A DNA stretch of 64,000 nt from Streptomyces sp. 71268. GTDB lineage: Bacteria; Actinomycetota; Actinomycetes; Streptomycetales; Streptomycetaceae. This document shows positions 25,819-33,473 of this stretch, one piece after another (position 1 is the first letter of the stretch; every line of letters begins with the position of its first letter). Position numbers and translations under genes: made by a program. The stretch covers positions 6,206,501 through 6,270,500 of the forward strand of contig NZ_CP114200.1 in the NCBI RefSeq assembly GCF_029392895.1, written 5' to 3'. Under the pieces are notes generated by a model that had not been told where the DNA came from, made no database searches, and was given only the letters and a program-made list of their open reading frames with translations.

Positions 25819-26817
25819 ATGGACCTCACGGACGAGCATCCTGGCTTTCTCAGGATGTTCACCCCGGGCAAGCTGACAGTCGGCCTGTTCCTGCCGTTGT
25901 GGCCCTACACCGGTGACATGACGCGGATGGTCGGGCAGGGTGACGCGATTCAACTCGCCGACCGGTCCGGCTTCGCGGCGATCTGGGTGCGGGACGTACC
26001 CCTGCTCGATCCGAGCTTCGGCGACGTCGGGCAGGTCTTCGATCCCTGGACGTACCTGACCTGGCTGGCGGCGCACACCAACCACGCGGCGCTGGCCGCG
26101 GGGAGCGTCGTCTTCACCCTGCGACACCCGATCGACCTGGCCAAACAGGCCGCCTCGATCGACCAGTTGTCCGGCGGTCGCCTGGTCCTGGGCGCGGCCT
26201 CCGGCGACCGGCCGGCCGAGTTCCCGGCCTACGGGATCGACTTCCCGACGCGGGGCGAGCGTTACCGGCAAGCGGTGGAGATGTTCCGGACCGTCCTGGA
26301 GTCCGAACGCCCCACCGTGTCCTCCCCGCTGGGCCGCCTGAGCGGTGGCGTCGACGTACTGCCGAAACCGGTCAGTGGCCGTGTTCCGTTGTTGGTGACG
26401 GGTTCTTCGCAGCAGGACCCGGAGTGGATCGCGGAACACGCCGATGGCTGGTTGACGTACCCCGGGGCCATGGTCAACGCGGCCGGACCGAGGGCCCTGG
26501 GGGAAAACGCGGCCGCATGGCGAAAACTCATTCCGAGTGGCCGGTTCAAGCCGGTGGCGACGAATGCGTGGATTGATCTGGTCGAGGACCGGCGACACGA
26601 GCGCACGGCACTGCGGGCCGGATTCATCCTGCGGACCGGAACCGACGGCCTCCTGGAGCTGCTGGGGCGCTGGCAGGACGCCGGCATCAACCACGTGGCC
26701 CTGGGAGTCCAGCACGGCCAGCGACCGGCCGCCGAGGTGGTGGCCCAACTGGCCGAGGAAGTCGTCCCGCATTTCCCCGCGCTGACCGCGCCGGCACCCC
26801 AGCGGCCCGCGTGGTAG
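25819..26817 (+). CDS. LLM-class FMN-dependent oxidoreductase (copy 2)
   Basis: A 332-residue paralogue of the enzyme at 10.9 kb, roughly three-quarters identical by eye throughout: KLTVGLFLPLW, FTLRHPIDLAKQAASIDQLSGGR and LLVTGSSQQ are the same. The start MDLTDEHPGF matches the first copy's MSDAFVRDAHPGF; an ATG 63 bases further upstream would add unmatched residues. No flavin reductase is adjacent, so it must borrow FMNH2, perhaps from the other operon. It leads an operon with the DNA-repair methyltransferase and the mycothiol-dependent transferase. This suggests oxidation of, or protection from, the cluster's reactive product. Confidence 0.92.
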   Translation: MDLTDEHPGFLRMFTPGKLTVGLFLPLWPYTGDMTRMVGQGDAIQLADRSGFAAIWVRDVPLLDPSFGDVGQVFDPWTYLTWLAAHTNHAALAAGSVVFTLRHPIDLAKQAASIDQLSGGRLVLGAASGDRPAEFPAYGIDFPTRGERYRQAVEMFRTVLESERPTVSSPLGRLSGGVDVLPKPVSGRVPLLVTGSSQQDPEWIAEHADGWLTYPGAMVNAAGPRALGENAAAWRKLIPSGRFKPVATNAWIDLVEDRRHERTALRAGFILRTGTDGLLELLGRWQDAGINHVALGVQHGQRPAAEVVAQLAEEVVPHFPALTAPAPQRPAW

Positions 26818-26851
26818 CGGAACAGTGGTAGTGAACAGCGGTAGTGGAGCA

Positions 26852-27346
26852 ATGGAAACCCTGGGCAGCGAAGTGCTGGACACCCCCGTCGGGCCGTTGG
26901 TGGTCGTCAGTCACGAGGACGGCGCGGTGGCGGTGTGTGGATTTGCCCGTACGGCCGAGGAACTGTTCGACTCCTTGGACATACCGCACGAGCCGACTTC
27001 ACCGCGAGGCGAGCCGACCGCCGCGGCAGCGGCTTTGCGGGCGTATTTCGACGGCGATCTCACGGCAATTGACGCCATAGAGGTACGCCAACCCGGTACG
27101 GCCCTGATGCAACAAGCCTGGCAACGTCTGAGGGATCAGCCCGCGGGGGTGACGATGACCTACAGCGAAATGCTTCCCAAGGCGCCGCGTGCGGCCGGTC
27201 GCGCCTGCGCGGTGAATCGGGTGGGCATTCTCGTGCCCTGCCACCGCGTGCACCGCACCGACGGCAACCTGGGTGGTTATACCTGGGGCCTGGACATCAA
27301 GCGCTGGTTGCGCCACCACGAAAACCAAGCTGACTCCCTCTTCTAG
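26852..27346 (+). CDS. O6-alkylguanine-DNA (methylated-DNA-protein-cysteine) methyltransferase
   Basis: A 164-residue suicide repair protein. The acceptor cysteine C130 sits in ILVPCHRVHR, the arginine finger equivalent is R113 and the conserved asparagine is N122. The residue after it is Arg instead of the usual Pro (NR rather than NP). The C-terminal GGYTWGLDIKRWL motif is intact. It removes alkyl groups from O6 of guanine in DNA. Placement inside a biosynthetic locus with N-N chemistry suggests self-protection against an alkylating diazo-, azoxy- or hydrazine-type product. The ATG at 26852 has GTGGAG in front; an upstream in-frame GTG at 26825 is less likely. Confidence 0.93.
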   Translation: METLGSEVLDTPVGPLVVVSHEDGAVAVCGFARTAEELFDSLDIPHEPTSPRGEPTAAAAALRAYFDGDLTAIDAIEVRQPGTALMQQAWQRLRDQPAGVTMTYSEMLPKAPRAAGRACAVNRVGILVPCHRVHRTDGNLGGYTWGLDIKRWLRHHENQADSLF

Positions 27347-27357
27347 GAGAGCGCCCG

Positions 27358-28131
27358 ATGACTGCTGCCTCCCCCAAGCAGCGATGTTTCACCGATGAGG
27401 AGTACCTGAGCCTTATCGAGACGTGGACCGCGGAACTACTCGACATCTCGGCGCACGACCTGGACGTCACGGTGCCCAGTTGCCCGGGATGGCGGCTGCG
27501 CGACCTCGTGCACCACGTGGGCAATATCGCGTACTTCGTCAACGCCGTCATCGACGCGGCCGGCCCGGAGCCGGAGTTCACCGACGCCACCCCACGGCCC
27601 GATCCCGAGGTCGCCGCGTGGGCGGCGGACCAGACGCACGCCATGGTCAAGCAGTTGCGCGCGCTGGACCCGGAGACACACGTCTGGAACTGGTCGCGCG
27701 AGCCCCAGCGACTCGACTTCTGGCCGCGCTGCATCGCGCACGAGGCGCTGGTGCACACCTGGGACGCGCACCACGCGCTGGGACGGGAACGCGCACTGCC
27801 GACGCGGGCCTGTCTGGACGGCATCGGCGAGATCCTGGACATCCAACTGCCGCTGCGTACCGAGGAGATCGCCGACGCCCGCTGGACGGCGGTCGTCCAC
27901 GCCACCGACGAGGCGGCACAGGGGGCGCGGTGGTCCGTCACGATCGATCACGGCACGGTGGAGACCGTGCTCACCACCGGCCGCCAGGCCGCCGGAGAGC
28001 ACGCCGACGACCAAGCCGACGTCCTGCTCAGTGGCCCGGCCGAGCATCTCTACCTCGGCCTGTGGCGCAGGGTTCCGCTCCCCCTCACGCACGGTGCCCC
28101 GGACCGGGTGCGGGTCCTGTGTACGGACTGA
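27358..28131 (+). CDS. Maleylpyruvate isomerase family mycothiol-dependent enzyme (DinB-like)
   Basis: A 257-residue protein. The N-terminal DinB/MDMPI domain shows VPSCPGWRLRDLVHHVGN, with the metal-binding histidine pattern completed by HEALVHTWDAHHALG, and is followed by a smaller C-terminal sterol-carrier-like domain. Family members use mycothiol as cofactor for isomerisation or conjugation. The start is 11 bases after the methyltransferase stop, so the two are co-transcribed. A role in trapping an electrophilic product with mycothiol fits the neighbouring repair enzyme, but a biosynthetic isomerisation cannot be excluded. Confidence 0.88.
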   Translation: MTAASPKQRCFTDEEYLSLIETWTAELLDISAHDLDVTVPSCPGWRLRDLVHHVGNIAYFVNAVIDAAGPEPEFTDATPRPDPEVAAWAADQTHAMVKQLRALDPETHVWNWSREPQRLDFWPRCIAHEALVHTWDAHHALGRERALPTRACLDGIGEILDIQLPLRTEEIADARWTAVVHATDEAAQGARWSVTIDHGTVETVLTTGRQAAGEHADDQADVLLSGPAEHLYLGLWRRVPLPLTHGAPDRVRVLCTD

Positions 28132-28180
28132 ACCCGCCACCGCGATCCGGGGCACATGAGACGCACACCCCGAAGGCTTC

Positions 28181-28699
28181 CTATCGTCCCAACCCGGCGT
28201 AGACCTTCGGTTCCGAGACAGCCGGGAGCTGGAAGGCCGCACTGAGCGCGCGCACTGCCTCGGCCAACCGGGAATCGTGGCAGACCGCCGAGATCTGGAG
28301 CTCCGAGGTGGTGATCAGATCGATGCTGATCCGGTGACGCGCCAGCGTCTCGCAGAACTTGGCGAGAACGCCGGGGTCCGCCCGCATACCGAATCCGCGC
28401 AGCAATACCCTGCCGATGTGGTCGTCGAAGAGAACTTCGTCGAAGTCGAAGGCGGTACGCAGATTCGTCAACTGCGTCATCGCCCGCCAGCCCAGCTTGT
28501 TCGGGACGGTGAAGGTGATATCGATGCGATCGTCGGCCGATCGGTTCGCGCTTTGGGAAATCGTGCCAACGACGAGCCCGGAAACCGCAAGGGCCCGCAA
28601 TATCTGACCAGTCACGCTCGGCTTGGTCGGAACGCCGATGAGGGTTATTTTCGCCTCGGACCGGTCCTGTGCGATGTCGGTGATCTTGGCCTGCTCCAC
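28181..28699 (-). CDS. Free-standing aspartokinase-type tandem ACT regulatory protein
   Basis: A 172-residue protein with two ACT domains like the C-terminal half of aspartate kinase: AKITLIGVPTKPSVTGQILRAL in the first, VLLRGFGMRADPGVLAKFCE with ISIDLITTSELQISAV in the second. The kinase catalytic domain is absent. The start is a GTG preceded by AAAGGGAG at ideal spacing; the longer frame upstream lacks homology. It resembles the beta-subunit that some bacteria make from an internal start. It may modulate aspartokinase feedback or act alone as an amino-acid sensor. With an aspartate-semialdehyde-using aminotransferase in the same locus, raising aspartate-family flux is a plausible purpose. 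Confidence 0.8.
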   Translation of the reverse strand: MEQAKITDIAQDRSEAKITLIGVPTKPSVTGQILRALAVSGLVVGTISQSANRSADDRIDITFTVPNKLGWRAMTQLTNLRTAFDFDEVLFDDHIGRVLLRGFGMRADPGVLAKFCETLARHRISIDLITTSELQISAVCHDSRLAEAVRALSAAFQLPAVSEPKVYAGLGR

Positions 28700-29028
28700 T
28701 GTGCTCCCTTTCGCCGTGTCAGCAACTGCGGTGCCTGGGTCGAAAATGCAGGGGACTTGAGCTGGATGAATGCGCCATGCCTTCGGCCGCATTCGACCGA
28801 TGAGGGTCACAGGGTACCTACCCCGCTTCTCGTCTTTTCAAGTGCCGGGCTGAGTAAATTCTCCTGAACCCCGCGGCGGCATAGAGATGTCGGGAGCGTC
28901 GGATGCGACTCTCCTTTTGAAAACCACCTCTTGGCAGCAGCCCTTATTGGTTGTAGATTTTCGGTGCCGGGGGAATATCCCCGTGCTACTTTCCGCGCGA
29001 TTCGCGCAACCTCAAGACGAGATAGGCG
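28700..29028. promoter_or_regulatory. Divergent promoter region between ACT protein and decarboxylase
   Basis: About 330 bases with raised A/T content around 28840-29000. Both genes must start transcription here. No strong palindrome was found. Confidence 0.45.
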
Positions 29029-30519
29029 ATGATGAGTGATCTTATTTCTGCCGACCTAACGGAGTCTTGGCTCCTCAAGCCGAGCCCCCTGGACATCGGC
29101 CCGGAGCAGGTGGACGAGTTACTCGAAACCACCGTCACGCTGGTGCGCAAGCACGCGGACGGCGTGGCCGACGGGTCCGTGGCGCCCGTGTCGTTCGACA
29201 GCGACCAGATCCGCAAGTGGGTGGGCGAGTATGACTTCTCCACGCCCCACTCCGCCGAGTCGGTGCTGGCCGACGTGGCCACGGGGCTGGCGCAGTGGGG
29301 CGTCCATACCACCCACCCCCGTTACTTCGGGCTGTTCAACCCCACCCCGCACTGGTGGGGCGTCGCCGGCGAGTTGCTGACCGCCGCGTTCAACCCCCAG
29401 CTCGCCGCGTACAGCCACGCGCCGGCGGCGGTCGAGATCGAGCAGCACGTGCTGCGCTTCCTGGCCAGCCGGCTCGGCCTGCCGTCCCCGGTGGCCGGCT
29501 CGTTCACCACCGGGGGCGCCGAGGCCAACCTGAGCGCGGTGCTCATCGCGCTCACCCGGCACTTCCCGGAGTACGCCGACCGCGGCCTGGCGGCCGTTCC
29601 CGGCCAGCCGGTGATGTACGCCTCGGCCGAAAGCCATCTGGCCTGGCTGAAGATCGCGCACATGACCGGACTCGGCCGGGACGCGGTGCGACTGGTCCCG
29701 GTCGACGACAGCTACCGGATGGACATCAACGAACTCCGCAGGCTGCACGCCGCCGATGTCGCGGCCGGCATGCGGCCGTTCCTGCTCGTCGGCACGTCGG
29801 GCACCACCGGCGGCGGCGCCCTCGACCCGCTGCCGGAGCTGGCCGCGTGCGCCGCCGAGTGGAACACGCACCTGCACGTCGACGCGGCCTGGGCGGGCAC
29901 GGTCGCCTTCTCCGACGAACTGCGCCCCATGCTGGCCGGTATCGAGCACGCGGACAGCGTCACCGTGGACGCCCACAAGTGGATGTCCGCACCGATGGGC
30001 GCCGGCATGTTCCTGAGCAGGCACCCGCAGGCGGTCGCGGAGAGCTTCCGGGTCAGCACCTCGTACATGCCCGCGGACACCGTGGGCAGCGACCCCTACA
30101 CCAACAGCGTGCAGTGGTCGCGCCGGCTGATCGGTCTCAAGGTCTTCCTCGGGCTGGCCGTGACCGGGCAGGACGGTTACGCCACCCAGGTCGAACGCGA
30201 CACCGCGCTCGGCCGGCTGCTCGCCGTCCGCGCGACGGAGAGCGGCTGGCACCGCATCAACGACACGCCGCTGCCCCTGGTGTGCGTCGTGGACCCGGCG
30301 GTCGACGAGCGGTTGAGCCCGGCGGAGAGCTGGGCCTGGCACTCGGCCGTCGCGGACAAGGTGGTCGAGCGCGGGCAGGCGTGGATCAGCCCGGTGCGTC
30401 TGTCCGGCCGCGCCGCGCTGCGGCTGTGCATCACGAGCTACCGCACCGAGGCCGCCGACGTCGCCGCGTTGGTGGAGGAGATGGACAAGGCCCGTATCGC
30501 CGTCGGAATCCCCGGCTGA
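29029..30519 (+). CDS. Group II PLP-dependent amino acid decarboxylase (TTA codon)
   Basis: A 496-residue decarboxylase of the glutamate/aromatic/diaminobutyrate type: TTGGAEANLSA at ~161, HVDAAWAG at 283-290 with the PLP-contacting aspartate and alanine, and the Schiff-base lysine K317 in VDAHKWMSAPMG. The substrate is not evident. Candidates are L-2,4-diaminobutyrate (giving 1,3-diaminopropane), aspartate, lysine or a late intermediate. The EctB-like aminotransferase of the same locus makes diaminobutyrate the attractive guess. A TTA codon lies at 29119-29121 (residue 31). Two adjacent ATG codons (29029, 29032) can both serve as start. Confidence 0.9.
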   Translation: MMSDLISADLTESWLLKPSPLDIGPEQVDELLETTVTLVRKHADGVADGSVAPVSFDSDQIRKWVGEYDFSTPHSAESVLADVATGLAQWGVHTTHPRYFGLFNPTPHWWGVAGELLTAAFNPQLAAYSHAPAAVEIEQHVLRFLASRLGLPSPVAGSFTTGGAEANLSAVLIALTRHFPEYADRGLAAVPGQPVMYASAESHLAWLKIAHMTGLGRDAVRLVPVDDSYRMDINELRRLHAADVAAGMRPFLLVGTSGTTGGGALDPLPELAACAAEWNTHLHVDAAWAGTVAFSDELRPMLAGIEHADSVTVDAHKWMSAPMGAGMFLSRHPQAVAESFRVSTSYMPADTVGSDPYTNSVQWSRRLIGLKVFLGLAVTGQDGYATQVERDTALGRLLAVRATESGWHRINDTPLPLVCVVDPAVDERLSPAESWAWHSAVADKVVERGQAWISPVRLSGRAALRLCITSYRTEAADVAALVEEMDKARIAVGIPG

Positions 30520-31028
30520 CGAGCGGTCACGACAGCGAGCCGGACCGGCACGCTCCGGTCGCCGAACACCCCGCCGCCGGCCCGCCGTTCCGGTGCCGGA
30601 CCCGTGGTGTGTCGGCCACGGCACGCGCCGGACGAGGTATGAAGTACGCACGCCGCACGCGACAGGACGCCGCCGGTGGGGAGTCGGTAGGCGTCAGCGG
30701 CGTGCGGGAGCCGGGCCCCCGGGCCCGGCACGAGAGCAGGCTGCGGTCACGGCCAGCGTTGTCCACGCGCCGGAGGACACCCCCGGCGCGCCCGACCGCA
30801 GCGGGTGCGATGCGGTCGGGCCGCGAGGACCACTCGGTCAGAAACGCGGCCCGAACGAAACCCGCAAACCCAGCGGCCGAGCGTAACGACGCGCCCCGCG
30901 AACAGAATTGGTCGGCGCGACGTGGCCGGAAGTGGCCCGTCGCGCCGTCGTACGTACCAAACCCCCACGCCTGCCGCGGTGTTGAGGCGGGAGTTGAGCG
31001 ACCGGGCCGGCGCGGAGGGGACGTGGCG
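30520..31028. other. Long intergenic region with a stem near 30914-30946
   Basis: About 510 bases between convergent genes. The only clear element is GGCGCGAC / GTCGCGCC (8 bp) enclosing a GGCC/GGCC inner pair at 30914-30946, plausibly a terminator for the decarboxylase although 400 bases downstream. Apparent open frames have shadow composition and are not called. Confidence 0.45.
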
Positions 31029-31078
31029 CGCGGGGCGGTGGCGCAGCGGCGACCCGGCCACCGCGCCACCGCCCCGCG
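31029..31078. terminator. Strong terminator hairpin of the nitroreductase-like gene
   Basis: A perfect 16-bp stem CGCGGGGCGGTGGCGC / GCGCCACCGCCCCGCG with an 18-nt loop, ending 7 bases before the stop codon of the leftward gene. Confidence 0.85.
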
Positions 31079-31085
31079 TGGTGCC

Positions 31086-31706
31086 TCAGGAGAAGTCCAG
31101 CTCCCCGGTCCGGGAGCGCTTGAGCTCGAAGAACTTCGGGTAGCCGGCCAGCAGCCGGGCCCCGTCGAAGACGCGCAGGGCCTCCTCGCCACGGGGGATG
31201 GCGGTCAGCACGGGACCGAAGAAGGCGACGCCGTCGATGTGCAGCGTCGGTGTACCTACCTCCTGGCCCACCGGGTCCATGCCCTCGTGGTGGCTCTTGC
31301 GCAGCGCCTCGTCGTACGCGGTGGTGTCCGCGGCGTCCGCCAGCTCCGTCGGCAGGCCGACCTCCGCCAGTGCCTCCTCGATCAGCTTCCGGTCCGCCTG
31401 GCGGCCCTCGTTGTGGATGCGGGTGCCCAGCGCCGTGTACAGCTCGCGCAGCACCCCCTCGCCGTGCTGCTGCGCCGCGGCTATGCAGACACGCACCGGG
31501 CCCCAGTTGCGCGCGAGGGACTCCTTGTAGCGCTCGGGTATGTCGTCCCGCCCCTCGTTGAGCACGGACAGGCTCATGACGCGAAAGCGCAGGTCAAGGT
31601 CGCGGTGCTGCTCCACCTCCAGAATCCAGCGGGAGGTGATCCAGGCGAAGGGGCAGGCCGGGTCGAAGTAGAAGTCAACGGAGTGGCGTGTGGTCTGATC
31701 GCTCAT
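31086..31706 (-). CDS. Mycothiol-dependent nitroreductase, Rv2466c-like DsbA family
   Basis: A 206-residue thioredoxin-fold protein with an inserted helical domain. The active-site stretch is [16 protein letters not shown]: one cysteine with Ala where the resolving cysteine would be in a CxxC motif. [10 protein letters not shown] supplies the cis-proline. Family members use mycothiol to reduce nitro compounds or oxidised thiols. The gene lies 13 bases after a MarR regulator on the same strand, so the two form an operon. Beside the N-N locus it could help handle reactive nitrogen species, though it is also common in Streptomyces genomes. Confidence 0.88.
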   Translation of the reverse strand: MSDQTTRHSVDFYFDPACPFAWITSRWILEVEQHRDLDLRFRVMSLSVLNEGRDDIPERYKESLARNWGPVRVCIAAAQQHGEGVLRELYTALGTRIHNEGRQADRKLIEEALAEVGLPTELADAADTTAYDEALRKSHHEGMDPVGQEVGTPTLHIDGVAFFGPVLTAIPRGEEALRVFDGARLLAGYPKFFELKRSRTGELDFS

Positions 31707-31719
31707 GGTCCGAACCTAA

Positions 31720-32163
31720 CTATTCAGCGGGCTCTTCCGGGGTGATCTCCAGCATCCGTTGCAGAAGATCACGTAGCACCATGCGTTCCTGGTGCGAGAG
31801 GCCGGCCAGCGGCTCTCGCGCGAAGTCGAGCGAGCCGCGCAGCCGGACCGCGGTCTCCATGCCCGACTCGGTGGTGGCGGCGAGCTTGACCCGACGGTCG
31901 GTCGGGTCGGGGCGACGCTCGACCAGGCCCCGGCCTTCGAGGCGGTCCACGATGCCGGTGACGTTCGACGGCTCGCACTTGAGCTGCTGCGCGATCCGGC
32001 GCATCGGCATCGGCTCACGCGCGAGCAGCCCGAGCACCCTGGCCTGCGCACCGGTCAGCGCGTGCTGCGCCGCCGCGTGCTCGTACTCCTCGTGGTAGCG
32101 CGCGACGACGGTGCCGATGAGCTCGATGACCTCGAAGGTGAGCGGGTCGATGCGTGGGGCCAT
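31720..32163 (-). CDS. MarR-family transcriptional regulator
   Basis: A 147-residue winged-helix repressor: TGAQARVLGLLAREP, the recognition region RRIAQQLKCEPSNVTGIVDRLEGRGLV and the beta-wing RRPDPTDRRVKLAATTE. The ATG at 32161-32163 gives the normal length; a longer frame upstream runs through the promoter. A cysteine in the recognition helix (QLKCEPS) might allow thiol-based sensing, as in OhrR-type members, but its position is unusual. It is divergent from an NADP-dependent oxidoreductase and co-directional with the nitroreductase, and probably controls both. Confidence 0.92.
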   Translation of the reverse strand: MAPRIDPLTFEVIELIGTVVARYHEEYEHAAAQHALTGAQARVLGLLAREPMPMRRIAQQLKCEPSNVTGIVDRLEGRGLVERRPDPTDRRVKLAATTESGMETAVRLRGSLDFAREPLAGLSHQERMVLRDLLQRMLEITPEEPAE

Positions 32164-32185
32164 ACGGGTCAGGGTACCGCGTTGC

Positions 32186-32215
32186 TTGACACCATGAAAT
32201 ATCCAAGTGCATGGT
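32186..32215. promoter_or_regulatory. Promoter and MarR operator of the oxidoreductase gene
   Basis: A TTGACA -35 box (32186-32191) and CATGGT (32210-32215) as a possible -10 are 18 bases apart. ACCATG (32191-32196) and CATGGT are reverse complements, so the core promoter is itself an inverted repeat suited to a MarR dimer. Confidence 0.55.
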
Positions 32216-32251
32216 TGTTTCACCACCTGAAGTAACTGGAGGTTCCGCCGC

Positions 32252-33292
32252 ATGTCCGTCACCCACCCGACCGGCCTCCCCGCGACCAGCCGCGCCTGGC
32301 ACCTCGTCGCCCGCCCGAAGGGCTGGCCCACGCCGGACGACTTCGCGCTCCGCGAGATCGCGATCGACGAGCCGGGCCCGGGCGAGATCCTGGTGCGCAA
32401 CACGCACATGTCGGTCGACCCCTACATGCGCGGCCGTATGAACGACGTCAAGTCGTACGTGCCGCCCTTCGGGCTGGACGAGCCGATGGACGGCGCCGCG
32501 GTCGGCGTGGTCGTCGCCGTCGGCCCCGACACCCCCGAGTATCGGCCCGGCGACCACGTCACGCATCGCCTGGGCTGGCGCGAGTACGCGCTGGTGGCGG
32601 GCAAGGACGCCAGCACGGTCAACCCGGACGTCGCCCCGCTCTCCGCCTACCTCGGCGTGCTCGGCATGACCGGCCTCACCGCCTACGCGGGGCTGCTGCG
32701 CTCGGCCGCCTTCCAGGAGGGCGACGCGGTCTTCGTCTCCGGCGCCGCGGGCGCGGTCGGCAGCCAGGTCGGCCAGATCGCCCGGCTCAAGGGGGCCTCG
32801 CGGGTCATCGGCAGCGCGGGCTCGGACGAGAAGGTGCGGCTCCTCCTCGACGAGTACGGCTTCGACGCGGCCTTCAACTACAAGAAGGGCCCGGTCGCCG
32901 AGCAGCTCAGGGAGGCGGCCCCCGACGGCATCGACGTCTACTTCGACAACGTCGGCGGGGACCACCTGGCCGCGGCCATCGACTCCCTCCACGTGCACGG
33001 CCGGGTCGCCGCCTGCGGCATGATCGCGCAGTACAACGCCACCGAGCCGACCCCGGCGCCGCACAACCTGCCGCTGATCGTCGGCAAGCGGCTGCGCATC
33101 CAGGGCCTGCTCGTCACGGACCACTTCGACCTGCGCCCCCAGTTCGTGAACGAGGTCGGCGGCTGGCTGCGCGACGGCAGCCTGCGCCACCGCGAAACCG
33201 TGGTGGCCGGCATCGAGAACGCCGTGGACGCCTTCCTCGGCATGCTGCGCGGCGAGAACGTCGGCAAGATGATCGTCAGCCTCGGCGACTGA
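32252..33292 (+). CDS. NADP-dependent oxidoreductase, MDR superfamily (CurA/leukotriene-B4-dehydrogenase-like)
   Basis: A 346-residue zinc-free medium-chain reductase: NTHMSVDPYMRGRM in the N-terminal catalytic domain, the nucleotide-binding motif FVSGAAGAVGSQVGQIARLKG near residue 160, and YFDNVGGDHLAAAI. Such enzymes reduce activated double bonds of enones with NADPH, often in electrophile detoxification. The ATG has a CTGGAGG site in front. It is divergent from the MarR gene with an operator overlapping the promoter, so induction by a reactive compound is likely. Confidence 0.93.
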   Translation: MSVTHPTGLPATSRAWHLVARPKGWPTPDDFALREIAIDEPGPGEILVRNTHMSVDPYMRGRMNDVKSYVPPFGLDEPMDGAAVGVVVAVGPDTPEYRPGDHVTHRLGWREYALVAGKDASTVNPDVAPLSAYLGVLGMTGLTAYAGLLRSAAFQEGDAVFVSGAAGAVGSQVGQIARLKGASRVIGSAGSDEKVRLLLDEYGFDAAFNYKKGPVAEQLREAAPDGIDVYFDNVGGDHLAAAIDSLHVHGRVAACGMIAQYNATEPTPAPHNLPLIVGKRLRIQGLLVTDHFDLRPQFVNEVGGWLRDGSLRHRETVVAGIENAVDAFLGMLRGENVGKMIVSLGD

Positions 33293-33305
33293 CAGCCCCC
33301 GCCCA

Positions 33306-33348
33306 CCCGGGCGCCCGCCCGTGCCCACCGCCCGGGCGGGCGCCCGGG
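33306..33348. terminator. Terminator hairpin
   Basis: A perfect 16-bp stem CCCGGGCGCCCGCCCG / CGGGCGGGCGCCCGGG with an 11-nt loop, 14 bases after the oxidoreductase stop. Confidence 0.85.
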
Positions 33349-33473
33349 CCCGGCACGACCCCCGCGTCACCAGGAGGTGTCGCTGGCGGTCCACCGGCGC
33401 CGCGGCCACCGTCGGCCACGACGGTTCCGGGCCCCCGGTGATCTTCCGACCGGTCACCGCCTAAGCTGCGCCC

